From: a bacterium | GTDB taxonomy: Bacteria; Latescibacterota; Latescibacteria; Latescibacterales; Latescibacteraceae | Assembly: GCA_021372535.1 (NCBI GenBank) | Contig: JAJFUH010000161.1 | Location: 1 to 21,836, forward strand | Direction: 5' to 3' | DNA length: 21,836 nt | In this document: positions 6,985 to 14,873 of the stretch, one piece after another | Position numbering within the stretch: position 1 is the stretch's first letter | Layout of the letters: each line of letters begins with the position of its first letter | Made by a program: the position numbers and the translations under genes | Notes under the pieces: generated by a model | Database searches by the model: none | The model's input: only the letters and a program-made list of their open reading frames with translations | Told to the model about the DNA's origin: nothing

Positions 6985-7054
6985 TCATAAAAACCATGAC
7001 ATCCACCTCAGCGTTTCGGAGCCTATATCGAAAACGGTTGCCATAATTCCCGCA
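6934..7054 (+). repeat. 121-bp direct duplication, left copy (right element end plus start of kdsB)
   Basis: This stretch matches 7099-7219 at an offset of 165 bp, with two differences among 121 bases by hand count. It contains the right inverted repeat (6942-6984), a 40-bp leader, and the first ten codons of kdsB. The two differences fall at and just after the start codon: ATG-AC in the right copy reads ATA-TC here (7025-7029). A 44-bp A+T-rich spacer (7055-7098) separates the copies. Confidence 0.9.
7025..7054 (+). pseudogene. Ten-codon remnant of the kdsB 5' end
   Basis: The triplets encode SKTVAIIPA after an ATA in place of the start codon, then TAG. The ribosome-binding region CGGAG upstream is preserved, but the ATG is lost and only ten codons are present, so this copy is not translated as KdsB. 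It is a by-product of the duplication at 6934-7054/7099-7219. Confidence 0.8.
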
Positions 7055-7098
7055 TAGATAGATTGTTTTAATACAGCATATACAGGATATATATAAAA

Positions 7099-7219
7099 TG
7101 AATCTTTTATCCGCGAAAATCCGCCTAATCCGCGGAAATCCGCGTTCTATCATAAAAACCATGACATCCACCTCAGCGTTTCGGAGCCTATGACGAAAAC
7201 GGTTGCCATAATTCCCGCA
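7099..7219 (+). repeat. 121-bp direct duplication, right copy (functional kdsB start)
   Basis: Counterpart of 6934-7054. It includes a second right-end inverted repeat at 7107-7149 and the intact kdsB ribosome site and ATG. Because the whole leader and first codons were duplicated, the insertion left kdsB intact, although any original upstream promoter is now further away or replaced. Confidence 0.9.
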
Positions 7220-7921
7220 CGGTACGGGTCTGTGCGGTTTCCCGGCAAGGTGCTTGCAGACCTGTGCGGTAAACCAGTGGTGCAGCATGTTTACGAGCGC
7301 GTGGTGAAGGCGAAGACGGTCTCACGGGCAGTGGTCGCAACCGATGACGAGCGTATAGCGCGCGCGGTGTCCTCGTTCGGCGGCGAGGCGGTCATGACAT
7401 CGCCCCACCATGTCAGCGGCACCGACCGTGTGGCGGAAGCGGCATCCATCACCGGCGGCGATATCATCGTCAACGTCCAGGGAGACGAGCCGCTGATCGA
7501 TCCCGATGTGATCGACCGTATCGTGGAAAAAATTACCGTGGACAGGGAAATTTCCTGCTCGACCGCAGCTTCGCCGATATCCGACGAGACGGTGTACCTG
7601 AATCCCAACGCGGTCAAGGTCGTTATCGATCACCGGGGACGGGCGCTCTATTTCTCACGGTCTCCGGTGCCGTACTACCGGGACGGCGGTTATGGCGGGG
7701 GCGCATATATCCATATGGGAATTTATTGTTTCCGTCGAAGCTTTCTGGATATATATTCATCGCTTGAGCCGACCGGCCTGGAAAAAGCCGAAAAGCTGGA
7801 GCAGCTCCGAATCATCGAACACGGTTACCTGATCGGTGTCATCATAACAGCCGAGGCTCCGAAAGGCATCGACATCGAGGAAGACCTCAGGGCTGTGCGT
7901 GAACGGCTGAAATGCTTGTGA
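7190..7921 (+). CDS. kdsB: CMP-KDO synthetase (3-deoxy-manno-octulosonate cytidylyltransferase)
   Basis: This 243-residue cytoplasmic enzyme activates KDO by joining it to CMP from CTP, the committed donor for the inner core of lipopolysaccharide. Diagnostic segments are IIPARYGSVRFPGK at the N-terminus (nucleotide binding), VVATDDERIA, the GTDRVAEA motif, NVQGDEPLIDP, and a C-terminal GIDIEEDL. Length agrees with E. coli KdsB (about 248). The start ATG at 7190 has CGGAG five bases upstream. The first 30 bases are duplicated upstream at 7025-7054. The CTP it consumes is made by the pyrG product immediately downstream, and its KDO comes from kdsA and kdsC further on. Assignment is secure. Confidence 0.95.
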   Translation: MTKTVAIIPARYGSVRFPGKVLADLCGKPVVQHVYERVVKAKTVSRAVVATDDERIARAVSSFGGEAVMTSPHHVSGTDRVAEAASITGGDIIVNVQGDEPLIDPDVIDRIVEKITVDREISCSTAASPISDETVYLNPNAVKVVIDHRGRALYFSRSPVPYYRDGGYGGGAYIHMGIYCFRRSFLDIYSSLEPTGLEKAEKLEQLRIIEHGYLIGVIITAEAPKGIDIEEDLRAVRERLKCL

Positions 7922-7963
7922 ATGGCAGTTGAATCAGGATACGGGAAGCGGTTTTTCAACGCA

Positions 7964-7992
7964 TTGACTGTTTGAAATCGAACAATTTTATA
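7964..7992 (+). promoter_or_regulatory. Candidate sigma70-type promoter for pyrG-kdsA
   Basis: TTGACT at 7964-7969, a 17-bp spacer and TTTATA at 7987-7992, 31 bp before the GTG start at 8024. It lies in the 102-bp gap between kdsB and pyrG and would allow separate expression of pyrG and kdsA. Pattern match only. Confidence 0.42.
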
Positions 7993-8023
7993 TACATAAA
8001 CCGGCATCTTCCGGAGGGACAGC

Positions 8024-9769
8024 GTGAAATATAAAGGGCCAAAGTACATTGTCGTGGTCGGCGGAGTCATGAGCGGCGTCGGAAAGGGACTGGCCACGGC
8101 TGCAACGGGGAAAATACTGACCGAATACGGTTTCTCGGTAACCGCGGTGAAAATCGATCCGTACATCTCGTTCGACGCCGGGCTTTTCCGGCCTACCGAG
8201 CACGGCGAGGTATGGGTGACCGATGACGGCGGCGAGATCGACCAGGACCTCGGCAACTATGAGCGGTTTCTCAACAAACCCATCTCCCGCACCCATAACA
8301 TTACCACGGGCCAGATATATAAAACGGTCATTGACCGCGAGCGCAGGGGGGAATATCTCGGCGCCACGGTCGAATTGATACCGCACATCACCGACGAGAT
8401 CAAAAACCGCATAAAAGCTGCGGCGGGAAACCACGATATCTGCATGGTCGAGATCGGCGGCACCATGGGCGAGTACCAGAACATTCCGTTCCTCTTTGCC
8501 ATGAAGAGCCTCCAGATCGATATCGGCATGGATAACATGATTTATGTGCTCATCACCTACCTGCCGGTACCATCCCACATCGAAGAGATGAAAACCAAGC
8601 CGACACAGCAGGCGATCAAGCTCCTCTCCGAGAATGCCATTTTCCCGGACCTCATTCTCTGCCGCGCGGGGAAACCGCTCGACATGATCCGCAAGAAAAA
8701 AATCCAGACCTATGCCAACATCTCCGCCGATTATGTTATCAGCGCTCCCGATACCACCGACCTCTATGAAATCCCCCTCAACTTCGAGCGCGAGAATATC
8801 GGCCGCAAGATCATGGAAAAATTCAGAATCAAGCCGAAAAAACGGCCCGACTGGAAGCAGTGGCGGCAGTATGTCAAACGTATCGGTAAACCGAAAAAGA
8901 CAGTCAACATCGCCATTGTCAACAAGTATGTCGTCACCGGCTCGTTCAAACTGGCCGACTGTTTTATCAGCGTGAGCCAGTCGCTCGTCCATGCCGGCGC
9001 CGAGCTCAATGTGGGGGTCAAAATTCACTGGGTCGATGCCCAGAGCGTCTGCGATGCAAACAATGTATGCGATGTACTGTCGAAGTATGACGGCGTCCTC
9101 ATACCCGGAGGATTCGGCAAACAGGGCTTCGAGGGAATGATCAAAACCGCCCGGTATGCCCGTGAGCACAACATTCCCTACCTGGGTCTCTGCTACGGGT
9201 TGCAAGTTGCGGTATGCGAATTTGCGCGGACTCTGTGCGGTCTCGAGTATGCCGCAACGACCGAGAACGAACCGGACACACCGCATCCGGTCATCACCAT
9301 CATCGAATCCCAGAAAAAAGTGCTCGCCACCGAAGGATACGGCGGCACCATGCGTCTCGGCGCTTATGCGGCAGTCATCAAAAAGGGTACGAAGATTTAT
9401 GAAATGTACGAAAAATCGGGCCGAATCGGGGAAGACAGCAAACTCATCGAGCAGTTCCGAGCCGACCCCGGGCAGTCGTTCAGGCTCGGCAGACTCAGAA
9501 AAACCGACACAGCCGTGGTCGAGCGTCACCGTCACCGTTACGAGGTCAATCCGAAATATATCGACGCGATGACGGAAAAAGGGCTGGTTTTCGGCGGTCA
9601 TCACACCAGGAAGGACGGCACCGTGCTCATGGAATTCATCGAGCTCCCGAACCACCCGTGTTTCATCGCCACGCAGGCGCATCCCGAGTTCACCTCACGG
9701 CTCGGACGCCCCAATCCGATGTTCCTGAGCTTCGTGAACGCCGCCGCGAACGGTGATATCGATGCGTGA
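8024..9769 (+). CDS. pyrG: CTP synthase (glutamine-hydrolysing), divergent type
   Basis: This 581-residue cytoplasmic enzyme aminates UTP to CTP using ATP and glutamine. The N-terminal synthase domain shows GGVMSGVGKGL (ATP loop), KIDPYISFDAG, HGEVWVTDDGGEIDQDLG and the UTP-contacting KTKPTQQA. The C-terminal class I glutaminase domain has PGGFGKQGFEGMI, the nucleophile C390 in GLCYGLQ and the H553-P-E555 pair in AHPEF. It is about 35-40 residues longer than typical PyrG (about 545), much of the excess lying between MRLG and ERHRHRYE. Several motifs differ from the common form (GLCYGLQ rather than GICLGMQ; FRPTEHGEV rather than the usual PYQHGEV type). Start is GTG with CCGGAGGGA just upstream. 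The end overlaps kdsA by 8 bases, implying coupling of CTP and KDO supply. Confidence 0.95.
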   Translation: MKYKGPKYIVVVGGVMSGVGKGLATAATGKILTEYGFSVTAVKIDPYISFDAGLFRPTEHGEVWVTDDGGEIDQDLGNYERFLNKPISRTHNITTGQIYKTVIDRERRGEYLGATVELIPHITDEIKNRIKAAAGNHDICMVEIGGTMGEYQNIPFLFAMKSLQIDIGMDNMIYVLITYLPVPSHIEEMKTKPTQQAIKLLSENAIFPDLILCRAGKPLDMIRKKKIQTYANISADYVISAPDTTDLYEIPLNFERENIGRKIMEKFRIKPKKRPDWKQWRQYVKRIGKPKKTVNIAIVNKYVVTGSFKLADCFISVSQSLVHAGAELNVGVKIHWVDAQSVCDANNVCDVLSKYDGVLIPGGFGKQGFEGMIKTARYAREHNIPYLGLCYGLQVAVCEFARTLCGLEYAATTENEPDTPHPVITIIESQKKVLATEGYGGTMRLGAYAAVIKKGTKIYEMYEKSGRIGEDSKLIEQFRADPGQSFRLGRLRKTDTAVVERHRHRYEVNPKYIDAMTEKGLVFGGHHTRKDGTVLMEFIELPNHPCFIATQAHPEFTSRLGRPNPMFLSFVNAAANGDIDA

Positions 9770-10592
9770 CACATTCGACATAGCGGGCATCCCTGTCGGC
9801 GGAGGATCGCCTCTCTTTCTCATCGCAGGACCGTGCGTGCTCGAATCGCGGGAGCTTGCGGAAACCGTCTGCGGCTGTATCCATGACATCACCGCCCGTC
9901 TCGGCATGGGATTCATCTTCAAATCCTCCTATGACAAGGCAAACCGCCAGAGCATCGGCTCGTACCGGGGCCCCGGCATCGAAGAGGGGCTCGACATACT
10001 CGCCCGCATTCGCGAAACGTTCAATGTCCCCGTGCTGACCGATGTTCACTCACCCGAAGAGGCGCACAAGGCGGGAGAGATCGTGGACGTTCTCCAGATA
10101 CCCGCCTTTCTCTGCCGTCAGACCGACCTCGCAGTGGCGTGCGGGAAAACAGGGAAACCGGTAACGGTCAAAAAGGGGCAGTTCATGGCGCCGGGGGATA
10201 TGGGCGCCATCGCAGGGAAGATCGAGGAAGGCGGTTCCGACCGTATCATGCTCGTCGAGCGCGGCTCGACATTCGGGTATCACGATCTCGTCGTGGACAT
10301 GCGCTCGTTTCCGGTGATGAGAAGCCTGGGCTGCCCGGTGGTTCACGACTGCACGCATTCGGTCCAGCGTCCGGGAGCGGGGGGAGACCGGAGCGGCGGA
10401 GACCGGCGATTCATCGGGACACTGGCTCGTGCGGCGGTTGCGGCCGGTGTGGACGGTGTCTTTATCGAGACGCACCCGGACTGTTCGTCCGCGCTGTGCG
10501 ATTCCGCAACGATGCTGCCGCTTGAAAAGCTCGAGGAGCTGCTGAAAACGCTTGCGGCGATTGATACGGTGGTAAAAAAACAGGCGTTGTGA
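9762..10592 (+). CDS. kdsA: KDO-8-phosphate synthase, metal-dependent (class II) type
   Basis: This 276-residue cytoplasmic aldolase-like enzyme condenses phosphoenolpyruvate with arabinose-5-phosphate to give KDO-8-phosphate. Family segments include LIAGPCVLES, FKSSYDKANR, VLTDVHSPEE, VKKGQFMAPGDM, VHDCTHSVQRPG and VFIETHPD. C25 in AGPC, a histidine in the HDCTHS region, the glutamate of FIETHPD and the later CD aspartate match the metal ligands of class II enzymes such as that of Aquifex. E. coli-type enzymes have Asn instead of this Cys. I take ATG 9762 (overlapping the pyrG stop as ATGCGTGA) over a GTG at 9753, because the overlap is typical of coupling. The segment DCSSALCDSATMLPL is somewhat divergent. 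kdsD, which makes the arabinose phosphate, is not in the window. Confidence 0.94.
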   Translation: MRDTFDIAGIPVGGGSPLFLIAGPCVLESRELAETVCGCIHDITARLGMGFIFKSSYDKANRQSIGSYRGPGIEEGLDILARIRETFNVPVLTDVHSPEEAHKAGEIVDVLQIPAFLCRQTDLAVACGKTGKPVTVKKGQFMAPGDMGAIAGKIEEGGSDRIMLVERGSTFGYHDLVVDMRSFPVMRSLGCPVVHDCTHSVQRPGAGGDRSGGDRRFIGTLARAAVAAGVDGVFIETHPDCSSALCDSATMLPLEKLEELLKTLAAIDTVVKKQAL

Positions 10593-10649
10593 TTGTTTAC
10601 AGGCAATTTCAGCGTTCGGAGCTTTTTTATATGTTATTCCTGCTTAAAC

Positions 10650-10760
10650 ATGATCCCCCTCGGCTTCGCCGTACCCCTTATTAAACAAAGGGGGAGCCGC
10701 ACCATTTCCCCACTTAAAAAAGGGGGGATGCCGGAAGGCAGGGAGGATCTTTCAGATAAT
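10650..10760. repeat. C/G-run palindromic intergenic sequence after kdsA
   Basis: The 309-bp gap between kdsA and murA begins with short complementary runs: CGGC-ttc-GCCG, CCCCTT-attaaaca-AAGGGG, and CCCC-acttaaaaaa-GGGG. No long U-tract follows the first two, so it is not a textbook terminator, but it would fold and may end the pyrG-kdsA transcript. The style (CCCC...GGGG arms around A/T) recalls dispersed palindromic repeats, as does 15863-15887. The remaining gap is A+T-rich and holds the GCGGAT-type fragment at 10811. Confidence 0.4.
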
Positions 10761-10810
10761 AAAATATTGATTTAATTTATTAATTAATCCGGTTAAGACT
10801 AAAAAAATTT

Positions 10811-10837
10811 TTTTCCGCGTAAATCCGTGTTCTATCA
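10811..10837 (-). repeat. Solo GCGGAT-type repeat end upstream of murA
   Basis: On the minus strand this reads TGATAGAACACGGAT followed by TTACGCGGA. It therefore carries the same outer motif (TAGAAC-R-CGGAT) as the ends of the element at 6489-6984, in the orientation of the right end. There is no nuclease-like gene beside it. It lies 65 bp before the murA start. Confidence 0.7.
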
Positions 10838-10901
10838 GATTTCTCTGAACAGATCGGGTTAAAATCGGCTTTCCGCTCCCCGTTTTCCGAAAGGATGTTT
10901 C

Positions 10902-12185
10902 ATGGACAGGTTTATCATCGAAGGCGGCCGCCCCATCAAGGGGAAAGTGGCTATAGAGGGGGTAAAAAACGCAATCCTCCCCATGATGTGTGCGGCGCTC
11001 ATGGCAGAGGAAGGCGAAACGGTCATTGAAAACGTTCCCCAGCTTCAGGACATCAGGGTGCTCCGGAAGCTCATCGGGGAGCTCGGCGCCGAATCGCAGT
11101 ACGATGCCGAAAAACGGTCGATCACCGTCAATGCCTCCCATGTCTCCAATACCACCGCTCCCTACGAGCTCGTGAAACAGATGCGTGCGTCGTTCCTCCT
11201 TTCGGGGGCGCTGCTCGGACGGTTCGGCGAGTTCCACATCTCCATGCCCGGCGGATGCGCCATCGGTGCGCGGCCGGTGAATTTTCACCTGTCCGGATTC
11301 CATAAAATGGGCGCGGTCGTGGCCGAAAAAGAGGGTCTCCTCAGCGCAACCGCCCGTAAACTCACCGGCTCGACCATCTGCCTCGATTATCCGTCCCACA
11401 CCGGAACCGAGAACCTCATGATGGCCGCAGTCCTTGCCGAGGGCGAGACAATCATCGAGAACGCCGCCTGCGAACCGGAAATCAAGGATTTCGGCGATTT
11501 TCTCGACGCAATGGGCGCTCTGATCACCGGTCACGGCACCCCGACCATCCGTATCACGGGTGTAAAAAAGCTCCGCGCGGTCACCTATCGCCCTATAACC
11601 GACCGTATCGTGGCGGGAACATACATGTGCGCCGCGGCGATCACCTCGGGAGAGCTCGAGATGGAAGGCGTCCGGCCTGACGATCTCAGGATTGTCATGG
11701 ACAAGCTCGAGGAAATGGGCGTCGTCTTCGTCGCCAAACCATCGGGTACCCTCATGGTGAAAGGGCCGAGACGGCTCTCCGCGGTTGACATCACGACCAT
11801 GCCGCACCCGGGTTTTCCCACCGACCTCCAGCCGATCTTCATGGCGTGCCTCGCGGTCGCGGATGGCGTTTCCCTCGTGCGGGAAACCGTCTTCGAGAAC
11901 CGTTTCATCCATGCCGCCGAATTGAGCCGTATGGGCGCGTACATCCGTGTGGCGGGTGAAAAGGCTGTGGTTGTCGGAGTTCCTTCGCTCATCGGTGCGC
12001 CGGTCATGTCATCGGACCTGCGCGCGGGGGTTTCGCTCGTTATCGCCGCCCTCTCGGCCAAGGGCACGACCTTCGTCGACCGTGTGTATCACATCGACCG
12101 CGGTTACGAAAACCTGGAGATCAAGCTCCGCGCCCTCGGCGCAAACATCACCCGTGGAGACGACCGTGAACAACAAGTCCTCTAA
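10902..12185 (+). CDS. murA: UDP-N-acetylglucosamine 1-carboxyvinyltransferase
   Basis: This 427-residue cytoplasmic enzyme transfers enolpyruvate to UDP-GlcNAc, the first committed step of peptidoglycan synthesis. Family marks are K22-N23 in [24 protein letters not shown], and the loop [14 protein letters not shown] with the active-site cysteine C119. That residue is Cys rather than Asp, so fosfomycin sensitivity at the enzyme level is expected. Other marks are FPTDLQP and a C-terminal [13 protein letters not shown]. Length equals the usual 417-430. The start ATG has GAAAGGATG just upstream. The 3' end overlaps kdsC by 20 bases. Finding murA inside a KDO block couples peptidoglycan and lipopolysaccharide precursor supply by position. 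Confidence 0.96.
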   Translation: MDRFIIEGGRPIKGKVAIEGVKNAILPMMCAALMAEEGETVIENVPQLQDIRVLRKLIGELGAESQYDAEKRSITVNASHVSNTTAPYELVKQMRASFLLSGALLGRFGEFHISMPGGCAIGARPVNFHLSGFHKMGAVVAEKEGLLSATARKLTGSTICLDYPSHTGTENLMMAAVLAEGETIIENAACEPEIKDFGDFLDAMGALITGHGTPTIRITGVKKLRAVTYRPITDRIVAGTYMCAAAITSGELEMEGVRPDDLRIVMDKLEEMGVVFVAKPSGTLMVKGPRRLSAVDITTMPHPGFPTDLQPIFMACLAVADGVSLVRETVFENRFIHAAELSRMGAYIRVAGEKAVVVGVPSLIGAPVMSSDLRAGVSLVIAALSAKGTTFVDRVYHIDRGYENLEIKLRALGANITRGDDREQQVL

Positions 12186-12726
12186 ATTACCAACGGAAAA
12201 GCTGGCCCGCGTAAAGCTTGTCGCGATGGATGTGGACGGAACGTTCACCGACGGGACGATCTACCACGATTCGGCGGGTGAGGTCATCAAGGGATTTTCC
12301 GCCCAGGACGGCATGGGAACCGAACTCCTCCGGCGCGCAGGGATACTGCGGGGATTCATAACCGGCAGGAGCGACCATGCGACGAAAACCCGCGCAGAGT
12401 ATCTCGGCGTGGATTTTTATCTGCCTTCGGTCGGCGACAAGGCAGCCGCGCTCGGCGGGACAGCGGATCGGTATGGCATCACGCTCGATGAATGTCTCTA
12501 TATCGGTGACGACCTCAACGACATCACCGCGCTCGAAGCCGCCGGTGTCGCCGTGGTAGTGGCGAATGCAAACCCTGCCGTGATGCGCTTCGCCGATGTT
12601 ATCACGACAGCTCCGGGCGGGCATGGCGCCATCCGCGAGGTTGCCGACATGATACTTGCCGCTCGGAATATCGATCCGGTCGAGCTGTGGCTGACCAACA
12701 AGGACAGGCCGGTGGGAATGCGGTAG
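12166..12726 (+). CDS. kdsC: KDO-8-phosphate phosphatase (HAD superfamily)
   Basis: This 186-residue haloacid-dehalogenase phosphatase removes the phosphate from KDO-8-phosphate to release KDO for KdsB. The nucleophile motif MDVDGTFTDG and the IYHDSAGEVIKGFSAQDG segment, the ITGRS threonine/serine region, and the acidic YIGDDLNDI motif are all present. These are typical of the tetrameric, cap-less KdsC type. The open frame extends far upstream into murA. I choose GTG 12166, which has GTGGAG about 6 bases upstream and gives the usual family length; GTG 12154 is an alternative. The 20-base overlap with murA implies coupled translation. The TAG stop is followed by 92 bp with no gene. Confidence 0.92.
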   Translation: MNNKSSKLPTEKLARVKLVAMDVDGTFTDGTIYHDSAGEVIKGFSAQDGMGTELLRRAGILRGFITGRSDHATKTRAEYLGVDFYLPSVGDKAAALGGTADRYGITLDECLYIGDDLNDITALEAAGVAVVVANANPAVMRFADVITTAPGGHGAIREVADMILAARNIDPVELWLTNKDRPVGMR

Positions 12727-12818
12727 GGAAAAGGCCATGGGATGAATTCCCGGGCATGAAGATATAGCATCTGCCGCGAAAAATACTGTTCCGTTTCACT
12801 CATATAAGGAGGTGAACC

Positions 12819-14861
12819 GTGGCTCCCCGATATACTATTCGTACAGGTGTGCTTCTTATTTTAAGCATTGCGTTCTTCTCTTCGCTGTCCGGCGCCGCCG
12901 ACCTCCGCACTGTGCTTCTCGACCGCATCGGCATGCAGACCCGCGCCGTCCGCGAAGAGCTTCTCTCGCTCGGGAACGCCGATGAGATACGGGCATTTGC
13001 GGCTGAGAAGCGCGCCATTCTCATACGGATGAACTCTATCGTCCATCCCGCCCCGCGGGTAAATGTCCGCGCCGTGGGAACACTCGACCGCCCGAACTTC
13101 ACCGTCGAAAAGATCGTCTTCGAGAGCACTCCCGGCATTCTCGTCCCCGCCAATGTGTATGTGCCGAAGGGCATCACGGGCCGTGTTCCGGGAATCCTCA
13201 TCACCGAGGGGCATTACGCGACCGGCAAGAACGGTTTTCACGAGATGTGCCAGGGATTCGCCGCGCAGGGATTCGTCGTCATGACCTTCGACCCCATGGG
13301 GCAGGGCGAGCGCGGAATATACTACGACCGGACGAGCGGCAACGAGCATGTGTCCGCCGGGCTTCAGGGCTACTGCGCCGGGCTCCATGTGAGCTCGCTC
13401 TTTATCGGCGACGGGCTCTATGCGATCGACTATCTTCTCTCGCGGGACGATGTCGACCCGAAACGCATCTGTGTCACCGGCAATTCCGGCGGAGGCGCGC
13501 AGGCTCTCTATCTCGGCGCGCTCGATGAGCGGATCGCGGTCACCATTCCCTCGTGCTTCACCACGCTCGACTCGATGATTGTCGCCATCACCGCGACACA
13601 TCCCGAATCGAATTATTTCGGCGCATTCGCTCAGGGCATCACCTCCGAAACCCTCTGCGCCATGATTGCGCCGCGGGCGCTGCTCATCAACGCCTCCAAG
13701 GAGGATTTCTTCCCCATCGAAGGGACGCGTGTCGTGTTCGACACCGCGAAAAAGGTCTACGCGGCGGCGGGTGTTCCCGACAATGTCGCGATGTTCGAAG
13801 GCGAGGGCGGCCATGCCTACCCGCTCCAGAAACGCGAAGAGGCGTACCGTTTCATCGCGCGATTCTTCAACACCGCGCCGAAGCCTGAACTTCCGGTCGA
13901 CCCGATCCCGGAAGCCATGCTGAGCTGTACCGAAACGGGGAATATCGAGGACATGGGCTCCAAGACCTTCTTCGACCTTGTCAGGACACGCGCCCTCGCG
14001 ATCAGGCAGCAAAGGCCGGAACGGGTGGCGTCTCTCTCCCGTGAGAATCTCAGGGAAGAGCTCAGGCAGGTGCTCGGCATCGACCGCTTCGACTATATCC
14101 CGGATTTCTCGGTCACATCGGACACCTACACGAATGGCATCCGTGATGTCGTCTTCGAATACACTGCTTCGGACGGTTTCAATCTGACCGGAGAGGGAAT
14201 GCTCAACGAGGCGGAGTCCTCGGGATGGCTCACCGTGATCGTCTCCCCGCTGTCCGAGTTTTCCACTGCTCAACTCGCTTCCCCTTACATCAGCCGCGGC
14301 GATGTCGTGCTCATGGTGAGGCCGCGCGGGACAGCCTGGTCGCCATACACCATGGAGGGCATGTTCAAGATCGGCATCACCAACAGTGACTACTATTTCG
14401 CCGTGGGAGCTTTCAACGCAGGCAGGACAGTGGTCGGCATTCAGACTACGGATATCCTCGAAGCCACAAAGGCGGCCCTCGGGGTTCTTCCCGCCGATAT
14501 AAAGGTGCGCATTGTGGGGGACGGCCTTCTCGCGCCGCCATCCATCTGCGCGGCGGTATTTATGGACGAGGCTGCGGAGCTGGTCATCGAGCACGGGCTC
14601 TGGGGATACGAGGCAGTCGCGGCAAACCGTGTGTACGATTACTATCTTCACCCCGAAGTACTCACTGTCCAGGGCCTGCTCGAACATTTCGACCTGCCCG
14701 AGCTGGCTCTCGCTTCCGGCTGCGGGAGCGTAATCTGGAAACAGCCGTTCGATCACAACAACGCGCCGCTCGAAAAGCACGGGCTTTACGAATTCGAGAC
14801 ACTGATATACCGGTTGAGCGAAACATTCGGTATGAAGGGAAAGACAACAATAGAACCGTAA
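12819..14861 (+). CDS. Secreted tandem alpha/beta hydrolase (acetyl xylan esterase/CE7-like)
   Basis: This 680-residue protein starts with a signal peptide (hydrophobic VLLILSIAFFSSLSGA, cleavage near residue 26). The first hydrolase domain, about residues 90-345, has the nucleophile elbow G-N-S223-G-G. Candidate acid and base are D296 in SKEDFFP and H332 in GEGGHAYP, a complete triad. FDPMGQGERG resembles the acetyl xylan esterase/cephalosporin deacetylase group. The second half, about 400-660, looks like another hydrolase fold in which the elbow reads RIVGDGLLA (about 560-568) without serine, so it is probably non-catalytic. The start is GTG 12819 with a near-perfect AAGGAGGTGA upstream. 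It is followed after 12 bp by a CBM9-like gene, suggesting joint action on polysaccharide. The substrate is not determined. Confidence 0.78.
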   Translation: MAPRYTIRTGVLLILSIAFFSSLSGAADLRTVLLDRIGMQTRAVREELLSLGNADEIRAFAAEKRAILIRMNSIVHPAPRVNVRAVGTLDRPNFTVEKIVFESTPGILVPANVYVPKGITGRVPGILITEGHYATGKNGFHEMCQGFAAQGFVVMTFDPMGQGERGIYYDRTSGNEHVSAGLQGYCAGLHVSSLFIGDGLYAIDYLLSRDDVDPKRICVTGNSGGGAQALYLGALDERIAVTIPSCFTTLDSMIVAITATHPESNYFGAFAQGITSETLCAMIAPRALLINASKEDFFPIEGTRVVFDTAKKVYAAAGVPDNVAMFEGEGGHAYPLQKREEAYRFIARFFNTAPKPELPVDPIPEAMLSCTETGNIEDMGSKTFFDLVRTRALAIRQQRPERVASLSRENLREELRQVLGIDRFDYIPDFSVTSDTYTNGIRDVVFEYTASDGFNLTGEGMLNEAESSGWLTVIVSPLSEFSTAQLASPYISRGDVVLMVRPRGTAWSPYTMEGMFKIGITNSDYYFAVGAFNAGRTVVGIQTTDILEATKAALGVLPADIKVRIVGDGLLAPPSICAAVFMDEAAELVIEHGLWGYEAVAANRVYDYYLHPEVLTVQGLLEHFDLPELALASGCGSVIWKQPFDHNNAPLEKHGLYEFETLIYRLSETFGMKGKTTIEP

Positions 14862-14873
14862 CGGGAGGATATT

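Noticed and set aside
6872-7057. Small frame across the right element end and the kdsB remnant
   Set aside because: It is made of repeat sequence plus the dead ten-codon kdsB copy, with no sign of being a gene.
6263-7190. Possible CRISPR array from the clustered repeats
   Set aside because: Repeats are few, unevenly spaced, partly inverted and separated by gene remnants; no regular spacers or cas genes are present.
7988-9682. 564-codon open frame on the minus strand opposite pyrG
   Set aside because: pyrG is certain on the plus strand; the antisense frame shows no family features and is a codon-usage shadow.
10752-11912. 386-codon minus-strand frame opposite murA
   Set aside because: The plus-strand gene is clearly murA with its active-site cysteine; the opposite frame is a shadow.
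12861-14780. 639-codon open frame on the minus strand opposite the hydrolase gene
   Set aside because: It is the mirror of a G+C-rich coding gene with a clear signal peptide and catalytic triad on the plus strand. The antisense protein has no recognisable motif and no ribosome site.
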